Shown: in pieces, positions 7,484 to 14,866 of the stretch
Position numbering within the stretch: position 1 is the stretch's first letter
Layout of the letters: every line of letters begins with the position of its first letter
From: an uncultured Megasphaera sp.
GTDB lineage: Bacteria > Bacillota > Negativicutes > Veillonellales > Megasphaeraceae
Reading direction: 5' to 3'
Assembly (NCBI RefSeq): GCF_958350005.1
Contig: NZ_CATWFF010000017.1
Coordinates: 1-20,414 of the forward strand
Length of the DNA: 20,414 bases
The notes under the pieces: model-generated
Told to the model about the DNA's origin: nothing
Database searches by the model: none
The model's input: the letters and a program-made list of their open reading frames with translations, nothing else
Position numbers and translations under genes: made by a program

Positions 7484-10400
7484 TTATCTTCCTTTCTCCA
7501 GTACTTCATCTACTTTTACCGTCAGCAGGCGGGATACGCCCCGCTCTTCCATGGTCACGCCCTGCAGGGTATTGGCCGCTTCCATGGTCTTGCGGCGGTG
7601 TGTAATGACAATAAACTGCGTATGGCCGCTGTAGTTTTTCAGATACCGGGCCATCCGTTCCACGTTGGCTTCATCCAGGGCCGCATCGACTTCATCGACC
7701 AGGCAGAACGGCGCCGGGTGATAGGCCAGAAACGCCAGCAGCAGGGCAATGACCGTCAGGGCCCGTTCCCCGCCGGACAGGAGCGACAGAGTCTGAGGCT
7801 TTTTGCCTGGCGGCTCAATGCGGATTTCCACGCCTGAGGCCAGGATGTGTTCCCTGTCGGTCAGAAACACCCTGGCACCGCCGCCGCCGAAGAGACGGCT
7901 GAAAATCTGCTGAAAATGACCGTTAATCTCCTGAAAGGCCGAACGGAACTGACTGGCCATGGCTTCATCCAGCTCAGCGACGACGGCTTCCAGCTTCGTC
8001 CGCGATTCCAGCAGATCCTGACACTGAGTATGATAAAATTCCTGCTGCTGCTGTGCAGCCCGGTATTCTTCGTCTGCATTGGGATTGATCTGTCCCAGTC
8101 CGGCAATACGGCGCTTCAGCTCGCCTACCCGTTCATGCAGCTCTTTCAGAGAGCCGTCGCAGCGGCGTTCCATCGCTTCCTGCCGCGTCAGGCCCTGCTG
8201 AGCCAGGAGCTCTTCGCCGCGCCGGACGTCACTGGCATACTTTTCCTGCTGGACCTGCGCCGCCGCCGTTTTCTGACTCCACATAGCCTCGGTCTGACGG
8301 GCTTCCTGCAGCGCTGCATCGAGTTCTTTATTTTTCCGGAAACTCTGATCCCGGGTCTGGTAAAACCGTTCTTTTTCGTCGTCTTTCTGGCAAACTTCTT
8401 TTTCTTTTTCCGCAATGGACCGGACCAGCTCGGCCAGAAGCGTTTCCGTTTCTTCCTGCTGGCGCTGCAGGGCTTCCCGGCGCTGTTCATACCGCTCCTG
8501 ATCGGCTTCTTGCTGTTTCTGATCGGTCTGATTCTGCGCCGACTGTTCCCGCAGATGGTGCATCTGTTCCGTCAGGGTCGCTGCGGCAATCTGCTGTTCC
8601 GTCAGGGCCTGGCGGCACCGCTCCGCTTCTGCCGAGGCTTTGCGGAGACTGGCTTCCCGCTCTTCCGTCTGATCGGACGCGTGAGCTGCCAGTTCCTGTT
8701 CTTTCTGTTCTGCCTCTACAATATCAGCCTGAATGCGGGCCCGCAGTTCCTGATGGGTTTCCGCTTCGGCGTCCAGCTTATGCAGCGCGTCCGCTGTATG
8801 GGCTTCTTCCCGGACCGCTTCATCGCGCTGCCACTGCGTCTTCTGCAGCGTCAGCGCATGGGCCTGCCAGGCCTTCTGCTGGGCCGCTGCCGCAGCCTGC
8901 AGGCGCTGTACATCCTGCTGCAGACTCTTCCGTGACGCTTCGGCGTACTGCAGTGCGTCCTGCGCCTGGGCAGCCTGTTCTTTCAATTCATCCAGCAGGG
9001 CCCGGCGGCTGATAAAGGACGCTTCCTTCCCTTTGGCACTGCCGCCGGTCAGGGAGCCGCCGGCGTTGAACTGCGTCCCGTCGAGGCAGACAATGCGCAG
9101 ACGGTATCCGTATTTGCGGGCAGTCGCCGATCCCGATTCCATGGAATCGGCAATGAGGGTCTTCCCCAGAAGGAAGGAAAACACGGCATCATAGGCCGCA
9201 TCATAGGTAATCAGGTCATTGGCAAAGCCGAGAATGCCCGGCTCCTGAACGGCCCGTTCTTCTTCACCGGTCCGGCTGCGCCGCCGGATCGTCTGCAGCG
9301 GCAGAAAGGTCGTCCTGCCGGCCCGGCGGGACTGCAGATATGTAATGGCCTTCCTGGCCGTTTCTTCGCGGCCTGTAACGACATAGCGGGCCGCTGCGCC
9401 CAGAGCCGTATCCAAAGCCGTTGCATACGTACTGGGCAGGTGAAAGAGCTCGCCGACGACACCGTGTACATCAGCACGCCACGGCGCCGCTGCTGCCAGA
9501 ATCGTCTTGACCGGCCGGCCCAGGCCTTCCTGCTCCATACTGGTCAGGACCCGTATGCGCTGGTCCAGAGAATCGGCAGTACTGCGCAGCTGACGCCAGG
9601 CCGCTTCGGCCTGAGCCAGCTGCTGTTCACAGCGCTGCCGCTCCTGGGCACACGTATGGGCGGCCTGCTTCATCCGGGCTTCTTCGTCCTGCAGGTTTTG
9701 CAGGCGCGATTCCGCCTCGTTTCGCCGGGCCAAGGCCTCTTCATGACGGCGGCGCTGTTCTTCTGTCTGAGCCTGTATATCCCTGCCGCGGCTGCTGTTG
9801 TCCTGGAGACGCCGCCGCAGTTCGACAATATCGCGGCGAACAGAAAAGAGCTGTTGCTGCTGCTGAGCGTCGGCTGCTGCCGCTTCATCCCGCAGGCGCT
9901 GCGCTTCCTGAGCCGCCGTTTCGGCCGCCCTGTACAGCGATTTCGTCAAGGCCAGCCCTTTTTCGGCAGCTGCCAGTTCCGTTTCTTTCGCAGCCTCCTG
10001 CGCAGCCAGGCGCTGTGCTTCGTCTTTTACGGCCTGTTTCTTTCGGGTCAGCAGGGCTTCTTCCTCCTGCAGATCCCGGCGCCGTTCTGCCAGAACTTCC
10101 AGGCGCTGCCGACAGGCTTCACGGCGGCTGTTCAGCCCGTCCAGTTCATGATGGGCCGCTGCGGATGTCTCATCGAGACGGCGCAACTGTTCTCCTTCCT
10201 GCTCCATGCTCTGCAGAAGAAGACGGCGCTGCTTTTCCAGGGCAGCCAGCTTCTGTTCGGCCTGCTTCTGCTCAGCTGCTGCCGTAAGGCCTGTATTCTC
10301 CGCTTTTGCCAGAAGGCGTTCGCTGTTTCGCAGTTCCTGCAGCGCAAGAGTGCCTTCATAGGAAATACGCTCTCCGTCGAGACGGCGAAAGTCATCGAGC

Positions 10401-11032
10401 TTCCGGGCCTGTTCCGCCATGGGCTCCATGCGCTCGTCGAGCATGCTGATCATATCCCGGATGCGTTCGACATTGCGCTCCGTTTCGGCGATTTTCCGCA
10501 GCCCTTCCTGCTTGCGCCCTTTATAGCGGCTAATGCCGGCTACTTCTTCAAAAATAATGCGCCGTTCTTCAGGCCGGCTGTTTAAAATACGGTCGACGCG
10601 GTTCTGCCCGATAACAGCCATGGAATCCTGGCCAATGCCCGTATCGGCAAAAAGCTGATGAATATCTTTCAGCCGGCATGGCCGTTTATTAATATAAAAT
10701 TCACTTTCACCGGACCGGAACAGGCGGCGCGTTACGACGACTTCGGAAAACTCGATATCCAGGGCGTGATCCCGATTGTCAAAGTACAGCGACACTTCTG
10801 CCGCGCCCTGGGGACGGCGCGAAGCCGTGCCGGCAAAGATAATGTCTTCTGCCTTCTGTCCCCGCAGCTGGCGCACATTCTGTTCCCCCATGACCCAGCG
10901 GACAGCATCGGAAATATTGCTCTTGCCGCTGCCATTGGGGCCTACAATGGCCGTAATCCCCGTATCAAAGGCAATGGTTGTCTTATCTGCAAACGATTTA
11001 AATCCCTGCAGCTCGATTTTCAGTAACTGCAC
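7484..11032 (-). CDS. smc: Chromosome segregation ATPase SMC
   Basis: Structural-maintenance-of-chromosomes ATPase that, as a dimer with ScpA/ScpB, organises and individualises the replicated nucleoid; 1182 aa, typical length. The head begins MQLLKIELQGFKSFADKTTI with Walker A GPNGSGKS at 31-38. Two long Gln/Glu/Ala-rich coiled-coil arms (about 170-505 and 670-1000) flank a hinge domain at about 510-665 containing the GGSLTGGS glycine pair region. The C-terminal head carries the ABC signature LSGGERALT (about 1085) and Walker B CLVDEVDAALDEANV (about 1110-1125). The start is GTG at 11032 with GAGGA eight bases upstream. It lies 22 bases after the DUF554 gene and 2 before ftsY. In many Firmicutes rnc precedes smc; here DUF554 does. 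scpA/scpB are not in the window. Confidence 0.97.
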   Translation of the reverse strand: MQLLKIELQGFKSFADKTTIAFDTGITAIVGPNGSGKSNISDAVRWVMGEQNVRQLRGQKAEDIIFAGTASRRPQGAAEVSLYFDNRDHALDIEFSEVVVTRRLFRSGESEFYINKRPCRLKDIHQLFADTGIGQDSMAVIGQNRVDRILNSRPEERRIIFEEVAGISRYKGRKQEGLRKIAETERNVERIRDMISMLDERMEPMAEQARKLDDFRRLDGERISYEGTLALQELRNSERLLAKAENTGLTAAAEQKQAEQKLAALEKQRRLLLQSMEQEGEQLRRLDETSAAAHHELDGLNSRREACRQRLEVLAERRRDLQEEEALLTRKKQAVKDEAQRLAAQEAAKETELAAAEKGLALTKSLYRAAETAAQEAQRLRDEAAAADAQQQQQLFSVRRDIVELRRRLQDNSSRGRDIQAQTEEQRRRHEEALARRNEAESRLQNLQDEEARMKQAAHTCAQERQRCEQQLAQAEAAWRQLRSTADSLDQRIRVLTSMEQEGLGRPVKTILAAAAPWRADVHGVVGELFHLPSTYATALDTALGAAARYVVTGREETARKAITYLQSRRAGRTTFLPLQTIRRRSRTGEEERAVQEPGILGFANDLITYDAAYDAVFSFLLGKTLIADSMESGSATARKYGYRLRIVCLDGTQFNAGGSLTGGSAKGKEASFISRRALLDELKEQAAQAQDALQYAEASRKSLQQDVQRLQAAAAAQQKAWQAHALTLQKTQWQRDEAVREEAHTADALHKLDAEAETHQELRARIQADIVEAEQKEQELAAHASDQTEEREASLRKASAEAERCRQALTEQQIAAATLTEQMHHLREQSAQNQTDQKQQEADQERYEQRREALQRQQEETETLLAELVRSIAEKEKEVCQKDDEKERFYQTRDQSFRKNKELDAALQEARQTEAMWSQKTAAAQVQQEKYASDVRRGEELLAQQGLTRQEAMERRCDGSLKELHERVGELKRRIAGLGQINPNADEEYRAAQQQQEFYHTQCQDLLESRTKLEAVVAELDEAMASQFRSAFQEINGHFQQIFSRLFGGGGARVFLTDREHILASGVEIRIEPPGKKPQTLSLLSGGERALTVIALLLAFLAYHPAPFCLVDEVDAALDEANVERMARYLKNYSGHTQFIVITHRRKTMEAANTLQGVTMEERGVSRLLTVKVDEVLEKGR

Positions 11033-11054
11033 TGCGTTGTTCCTCTTTTCATTC

Positions 11055-11741
11055 TTACAGTAACACTACAATATGATAGTATATGACAGGTATGATGACA
11101 GCCGGCAAATAATCGGCTACTTTCAGCTTCGTAAGGCCCAGCATGTTCAGGGCAATAGCCAGAATCATGACATTGCCCACAGCACCGAGCTCGCGCACGA
11201 CGTCAGGCGTCATGAGCGGCGCAATGAGCGAAGCCAGCAGATACATGGCCGCTTCATAAAGGACCACTGCCAGTCCTACGGGCACGGCACCGGCTCCGTA
11301 AATAGCGCCGAAGATGAAGGCTGACACGCCGTCGACAGTCGATTTCAGGTACAGCAGGGTGCTGTCACCGAGGAGCGCTGCCTGAAGGGGGCCCAGAATC
11401 GCCATGGCACCGACGATCTGCATGATGGAAAGGGATACAAAGGCTTCGGCAAACTGCGAGCCCCCATCGGCCCGCAGCCGCTGCTGCAGCCATACGCCGG
11501 CAGCCTGCAGGCGGTCTTCAATGCGAAGAGCCGTGCCGGTTCCTGCACCGACAGCACCGGATACGAGCAGGAGCAAAGGGTTTTCCGTCTGAATGGCTCC
11601 CTGTATGGCAACGACAAGCAGCCCCAGTCCCATGACGGCATACAGGGCCTGCGAAAGATGCTGGGGAATTCCCTTCTTCAGCAGAATGCCCAGAAGGGCA
11701 CCGCCGGACGTAGCCAGCCCATTAATAAGAACAGCAAACAA
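11055..11741 (-). CDS. DUF554 family membrane protein (YdfK/YqgA-like)
   Basis: A 228-aa integral membrane protein of the DUF554 family (B. subtilis YdfK, E. coli YqgA), a possible transporter of unknown substrate. Hydrophobic, glycine-rich segments run through most of the protein, separated by short loops. The family-like beginning GLATSGGALLGILLKKGIP and the block VSGAVGAGTGTALRIEDRL are visible. The start is TTG at 11741, supported by AAGGAGGA about eight bases upstream; no better in-frame ATG exists nearby. It is the first gene of the smc-ftsY-yhcH-thiM cluster and is divergent from corA. Transcription probably starts near 11804 from an extended -10 promoter. Function cannot be assigned from sequence. 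Confidence 0.85.
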   Translation of the reverse strand: MFAVLINGLATSGGALLGILLKKGIPQHLSQALYAVMGLGLLVVAIQGAIQTENPLLLLVSGAVGAGTGTALRIEDRLQAAGVWLQQRLRADGGSQFAEAFVSLSIMQIVGAMAILGPLQAALLGDSTLLYLKSTVDGVSAFIFGAIYGAGAVPVGLAVVLYEAAMYLLASLIAPLMTPDVVRELGAVGNVMILAIALNMLGLTKLKVADYLPAVIIPVIYYHIVVLL

Positions 11742-11810
11742 AATGAGTCCTCCTTTATGCGATAGTTCCCCTCATTCTGCCTATTTCCCCCGCAGCAGAT
11801 ATGCTTATTT

Positions 11811-11819
11811 ATTATATCA
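11811..11819 (-). promoter_or_regulatory. Extended -10 promoter of the DUF554-smc-ftsY cluster
   Basis: The minus strand reads TGATATAAT: a consensus -10 (TATAAT, 11816-11811) preceded by an extended TGn element. At the expected -35 position only a weak TACACG is seen, so the extended -10 would compensate. Predicted transcription start is near 11804, giving a leader of about 63 bases to the TTG start. The remainder of 11742-11994 holds this promoter, the corA promoter and an inverted repeat. Confidence 0.55.
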
Positions 11820-11862
11820 AATTCCACTGCCTTCGTGTAGTAAAAATATACACAGTCTCATT

Positions 11863-11901
11863 TACAGAGATTTTACGGCATTCGTCTGTAAAATCTCTGT
11901 A
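11863..11901. repeat. Perfect 14-bp inverted repeat between divergent promoters
   Basis: Arms TACAGAGATTTTAC (11863-11876) and GTAAAATCTCTGTA (11888-11901) are perfect reverse complements around an 11-base spacer. There is no T-run on either side, so it is not a standard intrinsic terminator. It ends 5 bases before the corA -35 box and lies upstream of the DUF554 promoter, a position suited to a shared operator or activator site. It could also be a relic of a short mobile repeat. It would not be in either predicted transcript. Confidence 0.75.
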
Positions 11902-11906
11902 CCTAC

Positions 11907-11935
11907 TTGACGAGACATCGTTTTTTAGCTATATT
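11907..11935 (+). promoter_or_regulatory. Predicted sigma-A promoter of corA
   Basis: -35 TTGACG (11907-11912), a 17-base spacer containing a six-T run, and -10 TATATT (11930-11935). Transcription start is expected near 11942, giving a leader of about 50 bases to the corA ATG. This is too short to hold a Mg-sensing M-box riboswitch. Confidence 0.7.
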
Positions 11936-11994
11936 AGAATTTAGGTGAAAAATTGCGCCTGTAACGGCAGAAAGGGAGGGAACAGAGGAACACT

Positions 11995-12948
11995 ATGCTT
12001 CAGGTTTACAAACACAGCAACGGGCACCTGGAAGATAATATCTCCCTGGCATCTGCCGAAAAAGGCTCCTGGATCAACGTCGTCAATCCTGATTCCGAAG
12101 ATCTGCAGCTTGTATCCATGGTGACGGAAATTCCGACAGACGTCCTGAAGACGGCACTGGATACGGAAGAACGTTCGCACGTGGAATTAGAAGACAACTA
12201 CATCTTCGTCGTCATCAACATTCCCATCATTCTGGAAACGGACAGTTATGACACATTGCCTCTTGGCATTTTCATTACGCCGGACTTCATCATTACCCTC
12301 TGCATTCAGGATACGGAAGTTATGCGCGCCTTTACGCGAAACAAGTATCCCCTGTTCTATACGTTTAAGAAGACCCGCTTTCTGTTTCAGATCCTCTACC
12401 GTTCGGCTACGCTGTTCCTGCGGTACCTGATGCAGATCAACCGCCGGACCGATGATATCGAAGATATTCTGCGCCATTCCATGCGGAACAAGGAATTCTT
12501 CATGCTCCTGGAACTGCAGAAATCACTGACCTATTTCACGTCTGCCCTGCGAAGCAACGGCATCGTGATGGAACGGCTCATGCGGCTGCGCCGCAATACG
12601 TCGCTCCACTATCTGCTCAAGATGTACGAAGAAGACGAAGACCTGCTGGAAGACGTCATTATCGAAAACAAACAGGCTATTGAAATGGTTGAAATGTATT
12701 CCAATATTCTCATGAGCATGTCCGATACGTTTGCATCCATTATTTCCAATAACCTGAACCTGGTCATGAAATTTTTGGCTTCCATTACGATTATTCTGGC
12801 CGTACCGACCATTATCTTCAGTTTATGGGGCATGAACGTGCCCGTGCCGTTCCAGGAAAATGACATGGGTTTTCTCTACGTCATTGCCATTTCTTCAGTC
12901 TGCGCCATCAGCGCCATTATTATGCTCTGGAAAAAAGATCTGTTTTGA
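11995..12948 (+). CDS. corA: CorA-family divalent cation (magnesium) channel/transporter
   Basis: Inner-membrane pentameric Mg2+/Co2+ channel of the CorA family, 317 aa, normal length. The large N-terminal cytoplasmic domain (about 1-255) includes the long acidic/basic helices of the funnel (IDDIEDIL-like segment near 150-160 and the YEEDEDLLEDVIIENKQAIEM region from about 211). Two C-terminal membrane helices lie at about 258-277 and 293-311. The first ends in the signature Gly-Met-Asn at 279-281 (LWGMNVPVPF), the selectivity-filter motif. The C terminus ends in basic residues (WKKDLF), as is usual. ATG 11995 follows GAGGA. It is the only rightward gene in the window, monocistronic, between its own promoter and a terminator shared with rnhB. 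Family members differ in ion preference, so Mg2+ is likely but unproven. Confidence 0.92.
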   Translation: MLQVYKHSNGHLEDNISLASAEKGSWINVVNPDSEDLQLVSMVTEIPTDVLKTALDTEERSHVELEDNYIFVVINIPIILETDSYDTLPLGIFITPDFIITLCIQDTEVMRAFTRNKYPLFYTFKKTRFLFQILYRSATLFLRYLMQINRRTDDIEDILRHSMRNKEFFMLLELQKSLTYFTSALRSNGIVMERLMRLRRNTSLHYLLKMYEEDEDLLEDVIIENKQAIEMVEMYSNILMSMSDTFASIISNNLNLVMKFLASITIILAVPTIIFSLWGMNVPVPFQENDMGFLYVIAISSVCAISAIIMLWKKDLF

Positions 12949-12975
12949 ACGGATCTGCATAGGAGATATAGAAAG

Positions 12976-13010
12976 AGGAGCGCTCTGTCACTTTCAGACA
13001 GAGCGCTCCT
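12976..13010. terminator. Shared hairpin terminator between converging corA and rnhB
   Basis: A perfect 14-bp inverted repeat AGGAGCGCTCTGTC (12976-12989) / GACAGAGCGCTCCT (12997-13010) with a 7-base loop lies between the 3' ends of corA and rnhB. The following tract is only moderately U-rich on either strand (TTGTGTATT on +, CTTTCTATATC on -). It probably ends both transcripts, less efficiently than a hairpin with a full T-run. Confidence 0.75.
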
Positions 13011-13016
13011 TGTGTA

Positions 13017-13811
13017 TTATGTGTCCTGCCGGCCTTTCCAGCTCTTAATGGGCTCAAAGCTGCGGCGGTGAATGGGACAGGGTCCATAGGCATGAATAGC
13101 GTCTATATGGCGCTGTGTCAGATAGCCTTTATGCACGGCAAATCCATACTGCGGATACAGGGCATCATACTTCATCATGAGCCGGTCCCGCGTGACTTTG
13201 GCAATAATGGACGCTGCCGCAATGGATGCGCTGACGCTGTCGCCGTGGACGATGGACTCATGAGGCACAGTCAGGTCATGGAGCGGCATGGCATCGACGA
13301 GAACCGCTTCAGCCGGAACGGAAAGACCCTGGACGGCTTCGTACATGCCCTTCATGGTTGCGTGATAAATATCCAGCTCGTCAATGTCCTGCTCCGATTT
13401 GGCAATACAGGACACGGCGACCGCTTCGGCCATAATGCGGTCATACAGGGCCTCCCGCCGGGCTGGCGGCACTTTCTTACTGTCGTTCAGGCCGGCACAT
13501 TCCCAGTACGGCGGCAAGATGACGGCAGCTATCATGACCGGCCCGGCAACCGGTCCCCGGCCGGCTTCATCTACGCCGGCAACGTGATACATTTCTTCGT
13601 TGTAATACGCCGTTTCCCGGGCATACATGTGCAGGACCCGTTCCCGTTCCTGTTCTTCCCGCAGTTTCCGCTTCAAAAAGGTATCGGCCAGTTTGCGGAC
13701 AGAAGCCCGCCTGTCGTCCTGCATGGCCCGAAGCAGGCCGGCTGTATTCTCTGTCTCCTGCTGCAGCAGGTCCTTTATGGCTGCCACAGTCATGGTACGG
13801 ACATCGATCAT
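13017..13811 (-). CDS. rnhB: Ribonuclease HII
   Basis: Endonuclease that nicks RNA embedded in DNA (RNA-DNA hybrids and single ribonucleotides); 264 aa. As in B. subtilis RnhB, an N-terminal extension of about 70 charged, helical residues precedes the catalytic domain. The active site is complete and spaced as in E. coli RNase HII: Asp81 and Glu82 in GVDEAGRGPVAGPV, Asp173 (LVDAM) and Asp191 in HGDSVSASIAAASIIAKV. ATG at 13811 overlaps the TGA stop of ylqF as ATGA, so the two genes are cotranscribed and probably coupled; this pair is commonly adjacent in Firmicutes. The gene ends at the terminator shared with corA. RbgA acts on the 50S subunit and RnhB on DNA, so the pairing is conserved but not mechanistically explained. 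Confidence 0.96.
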   Translation of the reverse strand: MIDVRTMTVAAIKDLLQQETENTAGLLRAMQDDRRASVRKLADTFLKRKLREEQERERVLHMYARETAYYNEEMYHVAGVDEAGRGPVAGPVMIAAVILPPYWECAGLNDSKKVPPARREALYDRIMAEAVAVSCIAKSEQDIDELDIYHATMKGMYEAVQGLSVPAEAVLVDAMPLHDLTVPHESIVHGDSVSASIAAASIIAKVTRDRLMMKYDALYPQYGFAVHKGYLTQRHIDAIHAYGPCPIHRRSFEPIKSWKGRQDT

Positions 13812-14683
13812 TGTGAATCCCGTCCTTTATCTGCAAACTCCCCTACCCGATCGAGGGAAATAGGGCCAATTTTCCCGTCGCGGTATTCTTTCAGAATCAG
13901 TTTGTATGTCTTTTCCAGATCGACAGCACCGCCGGAAACGATGCAGCCCCGTTTGCGGCCAATAGCTTCGATCGTTTCCATCGGGTCTGCTGCCAGCGCA
14001 TCCAGTTTGAACCGGGCCGTAAGCAGCTGAGGATACCACTGGCTCAGTTCGGCAACGAGCTGCGTAAGAACTGTTTCCATATCAAAGGCAGCATCCGAAA
14101 TGGCGCCTGTTGCAGCCAGGCGATAGGCACTGACCTGATTTTCCAGCTTGGGCCACAATACGCCCGGCGTGTCCAGCAAATCGAGCTGATCGCCAATGTG
14201 AACCCACTGTTTCCCCTTCGTTTCGCCGGGCTTGTCAGCCGTCTTGGCTGCACTGCGGCGGGCCAGCTTGTTAATGAGCGTCGACTTGCCTACATTGGGA
14301 ATGCCCAGAATCATGGTGCGGACGCTGCGGTTTTTCAGGCCCCGTGCCCGCCAGCGGGCCAGTTTGGGCTCAGCCAGAGTGCGCACCAGTTTTACCAGCT
14401 GCTGCACGCCCTTTCCATCGCGGCTGTTCAGCAGCATGACCCGCCGTCCCTGCGATACATAATAGGCCTTCCATTCTTTCAGCACTGCCGGATCGGCCAG
14501 ATCGGCTTTATTGAGTACCACCACAGAAGGCTTCTGGCCAATAAACTGCGCAATCATGGGATTCGTACTGCTCAGGGGGATGCGGGCATCGACCAGTTCG
14601 ATGACCACGTCTATTACTTTCAAGTTGGCCTCAATGAGCCGCTTGGCTTTGGCCATATGGCCGGGATACCAGTTAATGAGCAT
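13808..14683 (-). CDS. ylqF: Ribosome biogenesis GTPase YlqF/RbgA
   Basis: Circularly permuted GTPase needed for a late step of 50S ribosomal subunit assembly, cytosolic. I set the start at ATG 14683 (MLINWYPGHMAKAKR, 291 aa). The in-frame ATG at 14752 lies inside the predicted -35 box of this gene's own promoter and adds 23 residues not seen in the family, whereas 14683 has AGAGGA upstream and gives the canonical W-[FY]-PGHMAKA start. GTPase motifs appear in permuted order: G4 NKAD (58-61), G1 GIPNVGKST (127-135) and G3 DTPG (171-174), followed by the RNA-binding C-terminal domain. The first gene of an operon with rnhB, overlapping it by 4 bases. Confidence 0.95.
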   Translation of the reverse strand: MLINWYPGHMAKAKRLIEANLKVIDVVIELVDARIPLSSTNPMIAQFIGQKPSVVVLNKADLADPAVLKEWKAYYVSQGRRVMLLNSRDGKGVQQLVKLVRTLAEPKLARWRARGLKNRSVRTMILGIPNVGKSTLINKLARRSAAKTADKPGETKGKQWVHIGDQLDLLDTPGVLWPKLENQVSAYRLAATGAISDAAFDMETVLTQLVAELSQWYPQLLTARFKLDALAADPMETIEAIGRKRGCIVSGGAVDLEKTYKLILKEYRDGKIGPISLDRVGEFADKGRDSQ

Positions 14684-14723
14684 AGCAAACAGTTCCTCTC
14701 TTCGTATACATAGTTTCGTATTT

Positions 14724-14752
14724 ATTGTAGAGGATTCCTGAAAGGCCGTCAA
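14724..14752 (-). promoter_or_regulatory. Predicted sigma-A promoter of ylqF-rnhB
   Basis: On the minus strand, -35 TTGACG (14752-14747), a 17-base spacer and -10 TACAAT (14729-14724). Transcription start is expected near 14717, about 34 bases before the ylqF ATG. It lies 38 bases downstream of the thrS terminator, making ylqF-rnhB an independent unit. Confidence 0.8.
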
Positions 14753-14775
14753 ATATTTCCTGCCTCTGACAGTAC

Positions 14776-14809
14776 AAAAAAGACGTCACCTGTGAGATGA
14801 CGTCTTTTT
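14776..14809. terminator. Intrinsic terminator of thrS (bidirectional form)
   Basis: A perfect 12-bp stem AAAAAGACGTCA (14777-14788) / TGACGTCTTTTT (14798-14809) with a 9-base loop. On the minus strand the stem's GC-rich part is followed by six T's, a good intrinsic terminator 58 bases past the thrS stop. The symmetric A/T tracts would also let it work in the + direction, although no rightward gene precedes it. Confidence 0.88.
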
Positions 14810-14866
14810 GTATATGTAAGCTGCCGTATGCGTCCATGTCTGTGCATGGCGCTGTATCGTATGGAA

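Noticed and set aside
7847..10585. Long open frames antisense to smc (7847-8935 and 9440-10585, + strand)
   Set aside because: They mirror the GC-rich, Gln/Ala-rich coiled-coil codons of smc. They encode low-complexity Phe/Leu-rich proteins without recognisable domains and lack convincing ribosome-binding sites.
11863..11901. Inverted repeat as IS or transposon ends
   Set aside because: The arms are only 11 bases apart, with no transposase and no target-site duplication.
11942..11994. Mg-responsive M-box riboswitch in front of corA
   Set aside because: The predicted leader is only about 50 bases, and no M-box-like helices or terminator were seen.
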